Both the position numbers and the translations under genes were made by a program. Positions 8,482-17,180 of a stretch of 64,000 nt of DNA are shown piece by piece (position 1 is the stretch's first letter; every line of letters begins with the position of its first letter). Source of the DNA: Bacteroidales bacterium. GTDB lineage: Bacteria; Bacteroidota; Bacteroidia; Bacteroidales; JAADJA01. Below the pieces are notes generated by a model that saw nothing but the letters and a program-made list of their open reading frames with translations, was not told where the DNA came from and did no database searches. The DNA lies in the NCBI GenBank assembly GCA_016783885.1, contig JADHVR010000010.1, forward strand, positions 1 through 64,000, in the 5' to 3' direction.

Positions 8482-10101
8482 CTAAGCACTTAATACACGA
8501 GATGTCATCTCATCAAATATTAATTCTGCAACAGCTTTTGTAGTCATACTATTGAAAATCATGTGCTCGTTATCATCAATTATTTTTGGTTGAATAACTA
8601 ATTTGATTATTCTGCTATCTGATCCATCTTCATTTGTGTATTTTTCAATCTCCTTTTGTATTTGTCCGGGAAGTTTGTTCGAGTCTTTAGCCTGTAAAGT
8701 TATTATAATATCGTTCTTTTCTTTATTCTTTTCAATTATTTGCTGACCGGTTGAATCATCCGGATGGAAATGATTGATACCACGGGCTACTTCAATTGGA
8801 AAAGACTTTTCTACAAACTTATTAATAAGAATATAACCTATGTCTTTGTTGTTGTAAAGCATATCTCCGAAAACTAAGAGTGTAACCTTATTGCCATGTT
8901 TATTAGTAATATGTACCCTTCTGATCGATTGTGGTATGATACTTATCTGACAGGATTCAAATACCTCATCCTCTTGTATTGAAGTAAAGACACTGTAAAG
9001 AATATCTGTAATTTCTTTATCAAAAAGTGAACTAACACAGTAATATAATATTTTATTCTTTCTAAAGGTTTCTTCTAATTCCGAATCAGGTTTACCAATT
9101 ATTACAACTTTTGCTTCAGGAATTTCCTGATTTATTATTTTAACATATTCAGGTCCGTTATCAGACAAAGATGCCGCATCTATAAAAATAACTTTGTTTT
9201 TTTCTTTGATTAAGGTACTTACAGCTTTGTTAACCGTATCTACACAATTAACAATACAGCCCAGGTCAGCAAGTCTCGGTAAATATCCTTTTACTTCATC
9301 TGAACTTTTACAAAGTAGAGTTACATTGCGGATATGAGCGTCTTGCAAATCCTTTTCAATATCAGCAGGCTCGATTCTAACTATCCAACTCTCATCAAGA
9401 GAATTTTCTTTTATGACAGATGGATTTACTGCTAATTTATGGTTAACTTCAATTATTTTGCCCGACAAAGGAGATGGAATCATTATCCTGGATTTATCAC
9501 TTAAAACAACTCCTGATAGAGGTAAGCCAGGATATGTTATATCATTAACTTCCGGAAGTAGCAAATTATTAATTTTACTTGAAATAAAATTGGGAAGTTG
9601 TCCACCTACCCGTACTGAACCGTCTTTGCCTTGTTGTACCCAGGCAATTTTATAGAATTGGATTGGTTTATGCGATGGCTCCCAGTCTAATTGTTTTGCT
9701 AATCTATGTTTAACTACCGTACTGAGAATGTCTTTTTGAGGTATAATCTGGTTTACAGATTTAAGAATTTCTTCAGGCGTAAATGGTTTTAATATGTAAT
9801 CTGAAGCATGTAATTTCACAGATTCAATCGCCGTATCCATGCTGGGATAACCTGTAACGATAGCTACCGGCAAATCAGGATCTTTCTTTCTTAGTTCATT
9901 AAATAAATCCATACCATCTATTTTATCCATTTTTAAGTCGAGAAAAACAAGATCATACTTATTGGATAGCGCTAATTCTAAGCCTTCGTAAGGCTCTGTT
10001 TTAGAGTCCACTTTGTACCCTTTATTCGATAAAATTCTTGTGAAGCTTTCACAAACAACGGCCTCATCATCAATTACCAGTATTGAATATTCTGAGTTCA
10101 T
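8482..10101 (-). CDS. response regulator with internal GcvH/lipoyl-like domain
   Basis: 539 residues. Residues 1-122 are a receiver domain: D11/D12, phospho-acceptor D55 in LVFLDLKM, the T/Y switch region TGYPS and K105 in YILKPF. Residues about 150-250 resemble glycine-cleavage H protein (KIAWVQQGKDGSVRVGGQLP, then PLSGVVLS, IPSPLSGKIIEVN, DESWIVRIEP). K203 (SDKS) lies 11 residues before the G of PSPLSG, the spacing of the lipoylated lysine in GcvH (VKAAS...SPVSG). Residues about 256-390 look like a second, degenerate receiver (VIFIDAAS). The last 150 residues are unassigned. No DNA-binding domain is seen, so the output is probably protein-protein. A strong GGAGG site precedes the ATG. It lies in a minus-strand cluster with a sigma-54 activator and a histidine kinase. 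Confidence 0.85.
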   Translation of the reverse strand: MNSEYSILVIDDEAVVCESFTRILSNKGYKVDSKTEPYEGLELALSNKYDLVFLDLKMDKIDGMDLFNELRKKDPDLPVAIVTGYPSMDTAIESVKLHASDYILKPFTPEEILKSVNQIIPQKDILSTVVKHRLAKQLDWEPSHKPIQFYKIAWVQQGKDGSVRVGGQLPNFISSKINNLLLPEVNDITYPGLPLSGVVLSDKSRIMIPSPLSGKIIEVNHKLAVNPSVIKENSLDESWIVRIEPADIEKDLQDAHIRNVTLLCKSSDEVKGYLPRLADLGCIVNCVDTVNKAVSTLIKEKNKVIFIDAASLSDNGPEYVKIINQEIPEAKVVIIGKPDSELEETFRKNKILYYCVSSLFDKEITDILYSVFTSIQEDEVFESCQISIIPQSIRRVHITNKHGNKVTLLVFGDMLYNNKDIGYILINKFVEKSFPIEVARGINHFHPDDSTGQQIIEKNKEKNDIIITLQAKDSNKLPGQIQKEIEKYTNEDGSDSRIIKLVIQPKIIDDNEHMIFNSMTTKAVAELIFDEMTSRVLSA

Positions 10102-10106
10102 AATAA

Positions 10107-10111
10107 CCTCC
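10107..10111 (-). promoter_or_regulatory. Shine-Dalgarno site GGAGG
   Basis: On the minus strand GGAGG sits 5 nt upstream of the start codon of the GcvH-domain response regulator. A consensus site is unusual for this genome and fixes the start. Confidence 0.7.
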
Positions 10112-10508
10112 GTTTTTTAAATTAATATTTTGGCTTTCAAGCCTTTTTTTTATTTAATTATTTTCAATTTATACTTAGGCAATAAGTATTCCAGAATTCT
10201 TTATCAAAATGAAGTTGAAATTCATTCGTCGCGAATAGCCTTATAATCAGACAATAGCTGAAATAATAATAAATAAATTGCAGAATGATTTTCTGATTAT
10301 TAAGAATAAATAATGATTTTTTGTTTAAAGAATTAATACAGTGTATAAAATAATATACACTTATTTGCAAAATAATTACTTTAAAAACGGAAGGTTATCA
10401 TTAATCTAAATTTTATTCTTTTGTTATCTCTGCGCCTTTGCGCCTCTGCGTTTAGAATATTTATTTTATTGAACGCAGAGACACAGAGATATTATTTGCT
10501 AAATATCA
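10112..10508. other. long intergenic gap within the two-component cluster
   Basis: About 400 bp of AT-rich DNA separates two regulator genes read in the same direction. Apart from the palindromic repeat at 10426-10490 I see no gene. A 68-codon frame on the minus strand lacks any start-site or protein-like signal and was rejected. The gap suggests the GcvH-domain regulator has its own promoter. Confidence 0.5.
10426..10490. repeat. CTCTGCG-type palindromic repeat, copy A
   Basis: The left arm (ATCTCTGCGCCTTTGCGCC, then TCTGCGTT) and the right arm (AACGCAGAGACACAGAGAT) are imperfect inverted copies around a 19-nt AT-rich centre. The same CTTTGCG/CTCTGCG words recur in opposed arms at 63062-63188, which marks a dispersed family. 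Confidence 0.6.
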
Positions 10509-11942
10509 TTATGCGTAATCTTTAGAACTTATTTTATACATTTTTAAAAGTTGATGAAAGTTAGTACGTTGTATTCCCACATCTTCTGCTGCATTGCTGA
10601 CATTTCCGCCGGACCGTTGAAGTGCCTCAATAAGAAATTGTTTTTCTATTTCCCTGACAGCATTTTCTTGTATTTGTTGTTTAAGCTCTTTGAATTCATT
10701 CCATTTTTGCGGCAGTTTGTGTATAAAATCTTGAAACTGTTGATTCTTAAATTCATACGGCAGATGGGCCGGTTCAATAGTTTCAGAATCACAAAGAATA
10801 GCCAGCCGTTCCACAAGATTTTTTAACTCCCTGACATTCCCGGGCCAATAGTAGTTATCTATTAATGTAATGGTTTCGGGAGCGAAATTTTTTACTGTTG
10901 TTTTATTTTTCTTTCGAAATCTTTCTAAAAAAATTAAGGCTAACCTGAGAATATCTTCTTTGCGTTCACGTAACGGAGGGATATGAATTGGAACTACCTG
11001 CAAACGATAAAAAAGGTCTTCACGAAAAGTCCCTTCTTTAATCATCTTTAATAGGTTTTTATTAGTGGCAACAATTAAACGAATATCAATTTTTCGTTCA
11101 ATAATATCACCAACCTTTTTTATTTCACAAGTTTCAAGCACTCTTAATAATTTACTTTGTGTTTCAAGACTTATATTTGAAACCTCGTCTAAAAACAAAG
11201 TTCCTTTATCTGCAATTTCAAAAAGACCTTTTTTAGTTGCTATAGCTCCGGTAAATGAACCTTTAACATGGCCAAAAAGTTCGCTCTCCAGAAGAGTTGG
11301 AGCTAAGGCGCTGCAATCACAAGCTATGAATGGTCTATCATTTCGCAGGCTAAGTCTGTGAATCGCTTTCGCAATGAGTTCTTTACCTGTCCCGCTTTCT
11401 CCTGTAATAAGGACTGTTCCGTTTGTCGTCGCCACACGTTTTATAATTGAAAAAATTTTCTCCATATTAGAGGTTTTCCCAATTATTCCTTCAAATCCCT
11501 GATACATGTGTAGCTCTTTTCTTAAAGCTATGTTTTCTTTCAGCAATGCCGAATGTTTAATTACTTTCTCAATAATTATTTTCAGTTCATCCGGTGTAAA
11601 AGGTTTGCTTACATAATCGGCAGCTCCAAGTTTAATAGCTTCAATTGCTGTTTGAATGGTAGCATATCCTGTAATGATAACAACTTCTGAAGATATTCCC
11701 AATGCCTTAATTCTTTTTAATATTTCCATTCCATCTAAATCCGGCATTACAATATCAAGAAGTATCAGATCATAATTATCCGTTAATGCTTCTTTCAAGC
11801 CTTGTTGAGGATTTGTTTCAATTCTTATTTCATATTTTTTTTCCAGTGACAAAATGCGCTCACAACTTAATCCGACAATAGGTTCATCATCAATAACCAA
11901 TATCCTGCACTTCACTAAATTATTTTTTATAATATCATTCAT
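10509..11942 (-). CDS. sigma-54-dependent NtrC-family response regulator
   Basis: 477 residues with the full NtrC layout. The receiver covers 1-130 with D63 as phospho-acceptor. The AAA+ domain covers about 150-385 with Walker A GESGTGKE (181-188), the sigma-54 contact loop GSFTGA (228-233, S in place of the usual A) and Walker B GTLFLDEV (247-254). The R-fingers lie in FREDLFYRL. A Fis-type helix-turn-helix follows at about 446-473 (GGNVSNAAEDVGIQRTNFHQ). It should open sigma-54 promoters when phosphorylated by the kinase encoded 53 bp upstream; RpoN is encoded at 42.9 kb. AAGGAGAT precedes the ATG. The target genes are not in the cluster; only a ferredoxin fragment remains upstream of the kinase. 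Confidence 0.95.
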   Translation of the reverse strand: MNDIIKNNLVKCRILVIDDEPIVGLSCERILSLEKKYEIRIETNPQQGLKEALTDNYDLILLDIVMPDLDGMEILKRIKALGISSEVVIITGYATIQTAIEAIKLGAADYVSKPFTPDELKIIIEKVIKHSALLKENIALRKELHMYQGFEGIIGKTSNMEKIFSIIKRVATTNGTVLITGESGTGKELIAKAIHRLSLRNDRPFIACDCSALAPTLLESELFGHVKGSFTGAIATKKGLFEIADKGTLFLDEVSNISLETQSKLLRVLETCEIKKVGDIIERKIDIRLIVATNKNLLKMIKEGTFREDLFYRLQVVPIHIPPLRERKEDILRLALIFLERFRKKNKTTVKNFAPETITLIDNYYWPGNVRELKNLVERLAILCDSETIEPAHLPYEFKNQQFQDFIHKLPQKWNEFKELKQQIQENAVREIEKQFLIEALQRSGGNVSNAAEDVGIQRTNFHQLLKMYKISSKDYA

Positions 11943-11947
11943 TTTTT

Positions 11948-11955
11948 ATCTCCTT
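11948..11955 (-). promoter_or_regulatory. Shine-Dalgarno site AAGGAGAT
   Basis: Consensus ribosome-binding site 5 nt upstream of the NtrC-family regulator's ATG on the minus strand, rare elsewhere in this window. Confidence 0.7.
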
Positions 11956-11961
11956 TTCTTT

Positions 11962-11992
11962 TTCAATGCGTAAATGATTCAATGCGTAAATG
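11962..11992. repeat. tandem 15-bp direct repeat
   Basis: TTCAATGCGTAAATG occurs at 11962-11976 and again at 11978-11992, in the spacer between the kinase stop and the regulator's ribosome-binding site. It could be a simple duplication; no palindromic character. Confidence 0.6.
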
Positions 11993-11995
11993 CTA

Positions 11996-13924
11996 TCATT
12001 CCATCATTTTATCATTTTTAACAGGTAAAAAGATACTGAATGTTGTACCTTCGCCTTCTTTACTCTCACATTCTATATAACCCCCATGTTGCTGAGTAAT
12101 TCCATAACTAATGCTTAATCCTAAACCAGTTCCCTTACCTGCCGGTTTGGTTGTATAAAACGGATCAAATATTTTATTTAGATTTTCTTTTTTGATTCCA
12201 CAACCTGTATCATTTATAGAAATAACAAAATGATTTTGTTCAATTGATGTAGCTATTGTTATTGTACCTGTGTTTGGAATCGCTTCTCCGGCATTAAGAA
12301 TTGTGTTAAGAAACACTTGTTGTAATTGGTTTTTATCGCCATAAAAATCCGGAATATTTTTTAAGTAATTTTCTTCAATAACAATACTTCTAAACTCTTT
12401 TTGATTTTTAATCAGTTTAAGAATTTGATGTAAAATATCATTAATATTTAAAAATTCTTTTTTAAAAGGGGTTTGTCGGGCAAAATCAAGAAGCCCTTTG
12501 ACGATTTCACGCACCCTTGTAGTTTCTCTTATTATCACATCCAAATCATTAATGTCTTCTTCTGTATTATTTTTCTTTTGTTTAAGTAAATGGGCAAATG
12601 TTAGAACCCCGGTAAGAGGATTATTTATTTCATGGGCTATTCCGGCGGATAATCTTCCAATAGAAGCAAGTTTTTCACTTTGAAAGATCTGTTGTTGAGT
12701 GATTCTTTGTAATTCTTTCTCACGTTGTTCGATAGATTCAGCCATCCGGTTAATTGTATGGCAGAGGATTCCCATCTCACCGGAAAAATGGATGTTACAA
12801 CGGGCAGTAAGATCGCCGGCAATTATTTTTTTACTCATAGTCATAATATTATCCATTGGCTTGAGCAACTTTCTGGCATAAAAAAACAACAGGAGCAGAC
12901 TGGCAATTGCACTTATACTCACCATAATAATAAAAAACACTATAATGACCTTTTGTGGCTCTTTATATGGTTCTTCAAGCAAGCCTACATAGAGTGAACC
13001 AATTATCTTATTATCCGGATCCCGGATGGGTTCATAGCTTGTAATATACCAGTTATTAACTACAAATGCCCGGTCATCCCATACCTTACCTTTATTAATA
13101 ACATGATCATAAACTTCAGAACTCATTCTGCTTCCGGTAGCTCTTTGATCATTCGTTCCCTTAACATTCGTGGAAATTCGTAGATCATCAAAAAAAATAG
13201 TTGCAGTTCCTATATCTTCCCCTTCGTAACTCTGATCCTGAAAAACCTCTGATTTGATTTTGTCAACGATTTCAAAATGATTATTTAAAAGATAGCCACC
13301 TATAAGAAGTCCTAATCTTTTTTCAGTATCATTAGAGTCTAATGATACGAAAGGAACAGCGGCGGCAATGATCATACCCCTTTTTTCGATTTTTTTTAAA
13401 ACGGAACGTGACTTAGGGGTATCTTCTATTTTGATGATCGCCCGGCTAGCCAATTCTTCACTTTCATTTTGCAATATTTTTTGTGAGACCACCATAGTTC
13501 CTTTTGCCGGTTTCCATTCTTCTAATACTTTTTTAATTATGGGTATTTCAGATATATCATCACCTTTTTGTTGCGGATTATGCGCACGATATATTACACG
13601 CCCATCTGTCCCGACAAGAGTTAGCATTTCCATACCACTGTTATTGTATATATTTTGTAAAACTTTTCCAAGGTCTCCTTTAACCTCTTGTTCCAGAGGA
13701 TATGATATTTTTCGACGAATAGATATTGCTTTCAGAACCTGTTCAATTTGATCAATAGAATTGTTGTAAATATCACGAGCTGAATTCAAATCAAGGCGGA
13801 CACGGGTTTGTACCTCTGAAAAATATACATTCCCAACATAAAGAGATGTAACAACAGCTAATACAATATTAGAAACTAAAATAATTATAATTAATCCTGT
13901 TGATAGTTTTAATCGAATTGACAT
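11996..13924 (-). CDS. membrane sensor histidine kinase (cache-HAMP-HisKA)
   Basis: 642 residues. TM1 at about 8-30 and TM2 at about 326-350 enclose a periplasmic sensor of nearly 300 residues that looks like a double or extended cache domain (MLTLVGTDGRVIYRAHN, DNKIIGSLYVGLLE). HAMP lies at about 349-401. The phospho-acceptor H431 is in AGIAHEINNPLTGVL. The ATPase domain shows an N-box (FLNTILNAGEAI), G1 (DTGCGI) and G2 (GKGTGLGLSI) and ends near residue 637. This pattern is that of NtrB/ZraS-like kinases that partner sigma-54 activators, and the activator is encoded 53 bp downstream. The signal is not evident; cache domains often bind small organic acids or amino acids. Confidence 0.92.
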   Translation of the reverse strand: MSIRLKLSTGLIIIILVSNIVLAVVTSLYVGNVYFSEVQTRVRLDLNSARDIYNNSIDQIEQVLKAISIRRKISYPLEQEVKGDLGKVLQNIYNNSGMEMLTLVGTDGRVIYRAHNPQQKGDDISEIPIIKKVLEEWKPAKGTMVVSQKILQNESEELASRAIIKIEDTPKSRSVLKKIEKRGMIIAAAVPFVSLDSNDTEKRLGLLIGGYLLNNHFEIVDKIKSEVFQDQSYEGEDIGTATIFFDDLRISTNVKGTNDQRATGSRMSSEVYDHVINKGKVWDDRAFVVNNWYITSYEPIRDPDNKIIGSLYVGLLEEPYKEPQKVIIVFFIIMVSISAIASLLLLFFYARKLLKPMDNIMTMSKKIIAGDLTARCNIHFSGEMGILCHTINRMAESIEQREKELQRITQQQIFQSEKLASIGRLSAGIAHEINNPLTGVLTFAHLLKQKKNNTEEDINDLDVIIRETTRVREIVKGLLDFARQTPFKKEFLNINDILHQILKLIKNQKEFRSIVIEENYLKNIPDFYGDKNQLQQVFLNTILNAGEAIPNTGTITIATSIEQNHFVISINDTGCGIKKENLNKIFDPFYTTKPAGKGTGLGLSISYGITQQHGGYIECESKEGEGTTFSIFLPVKNDKMME

Positions 13925-14290
13925 ATTTGCTTTCCCTTTCTTTTATGACAATGTATTTATACAAAATTAATTGAATTTTTTCTTTAAAGCCCAAAAATCA
14001 GTAAAAAATATTGAATGAATGAATTTATCAAAAAGAAGCTATAAAAAGAAAAAAGTAATCTGTAATACACCCGATTTACATTACGACCTTTTGCGCTTAT
14101 TCATGCTTATTAGAAAGATCCTTCGATTTATAAATTATGTTTTGGGCTGTGATTCACGAAGTTGCATAGTTATAGTGGTAACAGGACAAACTGTAACGCA
14201 AAGTCCACACCCAAGACAAACATCTGCGTTATATTCCATTTTATTATCTGATATTCAAATGAAATTTATGATGAATGTTCGGGATTGCGG
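13925..14290. other. intergenic region between the kinase and an Omp28-like gene
   Basis: About 365 bp. It holds a ferredoxin-like fragment on the minus strand (14135-14254). The rest (13925-14134 and 14255-14290) is AT-rich with no supported gene. A 106-codon frame on the plus strand at 14019-14339 runs antisense through the fragment and was rejected. Confidence 0.5.
14135..14254 (-). pseudogene. C-terminal fragment of a 4Fe-4S ferredoxin-like protein
   Basis: The frame after an in-frame TGA upstream encodes ISDNKMEYNADVCLGCG, then LCVTVCPVTTITMQ and a TAA at 14135-14137. C-x2-C-x2-C-x3-C-P is a complete [4Fe-4S] binding motif. The ATG at 14239 would give only 34 residues with a single cluster motif, too little for a normal ferredoxin, so I read it as the tail of a larger decayed redox gene. 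It lies upstream of the kinase on the same strand and may be what is left of a redox operon once linked to the two-component genes. Confidence 0.6.
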
Positions 14291-15979
14291 CTATTTTATC
14301 ATTGAAAGTTTTTCAGTGTATTTATTGTGTCCGATTTGAAGGTTCAGAAAATAAATCCCCGGTGGCAATTCTTCAAAGCGGATTTCGAAGTAATGGTTTC
14401 CGGGCATAAGATTTCCAATTGTTTTAGTTTTTACGACTTCTCCAACTAAGTTGACTATTTGGTATCTTACAAATTCTTCCTTTTTAAGCTCTAAATTAAG
14501 ATTTGTTAAGCCTTTGGAAGGATTGGGAAAAACAGACCATGAAGCTTGAAGCCTGCTATTATCAACAATTCCCGTTGCGGTTCCTACCCGGAAGTTAACA
14601 GAATCTCTATAAGCAAAAATCCCTCCTTTTCCTATTTCAATATTCCCATCTGCATCATAAACCCCCCAGGCACCCATACCATACTCGCAGCATAAACCGT
14701 TTCCGCCTGCATCGTAAATAGTAAATTTATAACAGTCGTTTTCAGTAATGTCATAATATTCCTGGTAAACATGTCCCGGTTCGGCATAGGGACCTCCTGA
14801 AAAAGCTACATTTCCTTCGGAACCTGTAATTTCCCAGGTGGTTTCGTCGGGGTTATCATCCGTAATTATTACTACCCGGATAGTATTAGATGAGATATAT
14901 GCTTTTATAAAAAGTTCATGTATTGTATCGTTTTTAACATAATCATCCGGAACACCATTTGGGTTTGAGGAGTATATCATTAAATCATTATCATCCTGAG
15001 CATCAAAATAAATCTGGTCAAGGGTAACAAGTTCCGTATCAAGAAAACCAAGATTTCCTGACCATTGATATGTTGCCAGTTCTCCATTATTTACCGTATA
15101 GTATATATCCAAGGAGGTAAGATCAGCCGAACCATTATTCCGGATTACTATTTTAGGATCAACATATCCTAAGCAGTTATGCTCGGAAATATTTTCAATT
15201 TCAATTATTTCAACGTCGTTGGAGTAAAGTGGTATTACCTGTGAGTTACTGCTGTTTACTGCTTGATGAACTTCTTTATTATTATTATTTTGAACAAATC
15301 CTACTGTGGCTATCTCATCTACATTGTAAACATTTGCAAACTCCCATGAAGATTGCAGGATGATATAATCATCAGGTTCAAAAGAAGATTGTATGCCGGC
15401 ACCTGACTTTTTAGGAAGCAGTTTTTTTAATACATAATAAAAATCTGTTTCACCGTTTGATCCGGGAGGTGAGACAAAATGGATATGTTTTTCAACGACT
15501 CCCATGAATGCAACCAGGGTGCCGCTGACGTTATCGGTGGCTTTTATAAGCATTGTAACATAAACAGAATCCTCATCTGGTGAAATTTGCTGATATAGCT
15601 GCATTTCAAAAGGTGAAGGAACGGCATACCTGTTATTAACCGTATTTATATTCCATCCGCTTGGAAATCCGTTAAAGTAATTTCCATCCAAAACCGAATG
15701 AGGAACGCCACTTACGCTATAATATCCAACCCGTGCAGCAGGATCTTCCGGGTTATGATTATTCATGGGATCATATCCGGGCCAGTTTACATGATACATA
15801 ATAGCTGTTATTTTATCCGGATTAGCGTTTACCAGATTATTAATTGTAGAGTTCCATGTAGCACAAGGTCCGCAAGAAGCTTGTGTAAATTGTTCTAAAA
15901 GTACGAGCCTCTGCGATTGCCCGAAGCTAAATAAAAAAAACGTTGTTAAAATCAATAATATGTAAATTTTCTTTTTCAT
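14291..15979 (-). CDS. secreted Omp28-like thioredoxin-fold protein with T9SS sorting domain
   Basis: 562 residues. The signal peptide covers about 1-20. A thioredoxin-like domain follows with C36-G-P-C39 in EQFTQASCGPC and the nearby AIMYHVNWPGYDPMN and VSGVPHSVLDGN, the pattern of Omp28-related proteins of Bacteroidetes. The middle part is beta-rich, with CARDB-like features (DVEIIEIENIS...GYVDPKIVIRNNG). The last 75 residues start at FPNPSKG and end GIYFLNLQIGHNKYTEKL, a type A T9SS C-terminal sorting domain. The protein is probably exported to the cell surface; the CxxC suggests a redox role but is unproven. Confidence 0.88.
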   Translation of the reverse strand: MKKKIYILLILTTFFLFSFGQSQRLVLLEQFTQASCGPCATWNSTINNLVNANPDKITAIMYHVNWPGYDPMNNHNPEDPAARVGYYSVSGVPHSVLDGNYFNGFPSGWNINTVNNRYAVPSPFEMQLYQQISPDEDSVYVTMLIKATDNVSGTLVAFMGVVEKHIHFVSPPGSNGETDFYYVLKKLLPKKSGAGIQSSFEPDDYIILQSSWEFANVYNVDEIATVGFVQNNNNKEVHQAVNSSNSQVIPLYSNDVEIIEIENISEHNCLGYVDPKIVIRNNGSADLTSLDIYYTVNNGELATYQWSGNLGFLDTELVTLDQIYFDAQDDNDLMIYSSNPNGVPDDYVKNDTIHELFIKAYISSNTIRVVIITDDNPDETTWEITGSEGNVAFSGGPYAEPGHVYQEYYDITENDCYKFTIYDAGGNGLCCEYGMGAWGVYDADGNIEIGKGGIFAYRDSVNFRVGTATGIVDNSRLQASWSVFPNPSKGLTNLNLELKKEEFVRYQIVNLVGEVVKTKTIGNLMPGNHYFEIRFEELPPGIYFLNLQIGHNKYTEKLSMIK

Positions 15980-16195
15980 GATACTTTATATTTAGTTATA
16001 TAAATTTCTATATAAGACAAACAGCATTTATAAAGGTTGCATTTAGAATTTTTATTCCCCTGAAATGTAAAAATACAGTTATTAATGATTTTTAGCATGG
16101 TTTTTGATAACTTTTATACTTTATTTTTCGTTTATAAGACAACTTTTTTTGCTGACTTTTTGTCTTTAATAACATATTACTCAAAATAACTAATT

Positions 16196-16921
16196 ATGAA
16201 AAATTTAATACTAACATTAATAATTACGATAATATTTTCAAGCTCTTTTTCACAAAATCTTGAATTGTATTTTGAAGGTGAACTTCTTGAACCAAATGAA
16301 GAAATAACAATTATTGCTCATCCTGATTCGGGAATCATAGTATTTGATTCAGTTGGTGTGAAGAATACTTTATCAACTGAAATTGATGTATTAGTGAAAA
16401 AAGTTATTATTGATACTATTCCCAATACTACTAATAGTTTTTGTTGGGGTGTATGTTATCCGCCTTTCGTTTACGTCGCAACAAATCCTGTAACTATCGG
16501 ACCCGGAGATTTTTATTATGAGTTTGATGGTGAATATCACCCTAATGGAATTGAAGGAGAATCGAAGATTATGTATGTATTTTTTGACATGAACAGTCCG
16601 GACGATTCAGTATCGGTTATTGCGTGTTATAATGCAACAACATCAGGAGTTATTGATAATTACTATAATTGTTCCATATCAAATGCATATCCAAATCCGG
16701 CAAATTCCTTTACTTCGCTTGATTATGATATGAATGGAGTAAAAAATGCAAGGCTTGTAATATACAATTTCCTGGGTTCAGTAGTTAAAGAAATAGAGAT
16801 TACAAATAGTTATGGTAATTTGAAGGTAAATACCTCGGATTTTGACGAGGGTATTTATTTCTACTCACTTTTGATCAATAATGAGGCTTTAAAAACTCAA
16901 AAATTGATCATCAACCACTAA
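16196..16921 (+). CDS. small secreted protein with T9SS sorting domain
   Basis: 241 residues. A signal peptide covers about 1-19 (LIITIIFSSSFSQ). The mature domain of about 140 residues is beta-rich and unassigned (NSFCWGVCYPPFVYVATNP, FYYEFDGEYHPNG). From residue 163, NAYPNPANSFTSLDYDMNG up to GIYFYSLLINNEALKTQKL is a type A sorting domain. An intrinsic terminator follows 20 bp after the stop. Downstream, a decayed copy of the sorting-domain half with its own terminator shows that this 3' end was once duplicated. Confidence 0.85.
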   Translation: MKNLILTLIITIIFSSSFSQNLELYFEGELLEPNEEITIIAHPDSGIIVFDSVGVKNTLSTEIDVLVKKVIIDTIPNTTNSFCWGVCYPPFVYVATNPVTIGPGDFYYEFDGEYHPNGIEGESKIMYVFFDMNSPDDSVSVIACYNATTSGVIDNYYNCSISNAYPNPANSFTSLDYDMNGVKNARLVIYNFLGSVVKEIEITNSYGNLKVNTSDFDEGIYFYSLLINNEALKTQKLIINH

Positions 16922-16939
16922 ATAACAACCGGAAATTTA

Positions 16940-16966
16940 AAGCCTCCTGATGGGGGCTTTTTTTTA
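16940..16966 (+). terminator. intrinsic terminator after the small T9SS protein gene
   Basis: AAGCCTCC and GGGGGCTT pair (one G-T) around TGAT, followed by a run of T. Nearly the same hairpin recurs at 17384-17409. Confidence 0.8.
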
Positions 16967-17180
16967 TTCTATAACATTGTGAAATTTTGTTTTATTAAGA
17001 AAATTTAAAATTTGCGCTGTTATTTATGTATCTTTTTCTGTCTGAACGCTTTATGCAAAATAATGCGTAATATCCCGTAGTGATTTTACGTGTTTTTACG
17101 CATAAAAATTGGGTATTTTCCCTGATTTTTATTCCTTTTTATTGACATAACTTTGTCGCGTTATTTTTATTTAAGATAAT
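16967..17180. other. AT-rich spacer before the duplicated 3' end
   Basis: No gene found. The sequence is AT-rich with repeated TTTTACG words near 17085-17105 and no convincing promoter. With the pseudogene it fills the 600 bp between the T9SS gene and metK. Confidence 0.4.

Noticed and set aside
10164-10370. 68-codon minus-strand frame in the gap between two regulator genes
   Set aside because: Low-complexity Ile/Tyr/Asn composition expected of AT-rich DNA, no start signal and no recognisable motif.
14019-14339. 106-codon plus-strand frame
   Set aside because: It runs antisense through the ferredoxin-like fragment and into the 3' end of the Omp28-like gene; the minus strand makes better protein sense.
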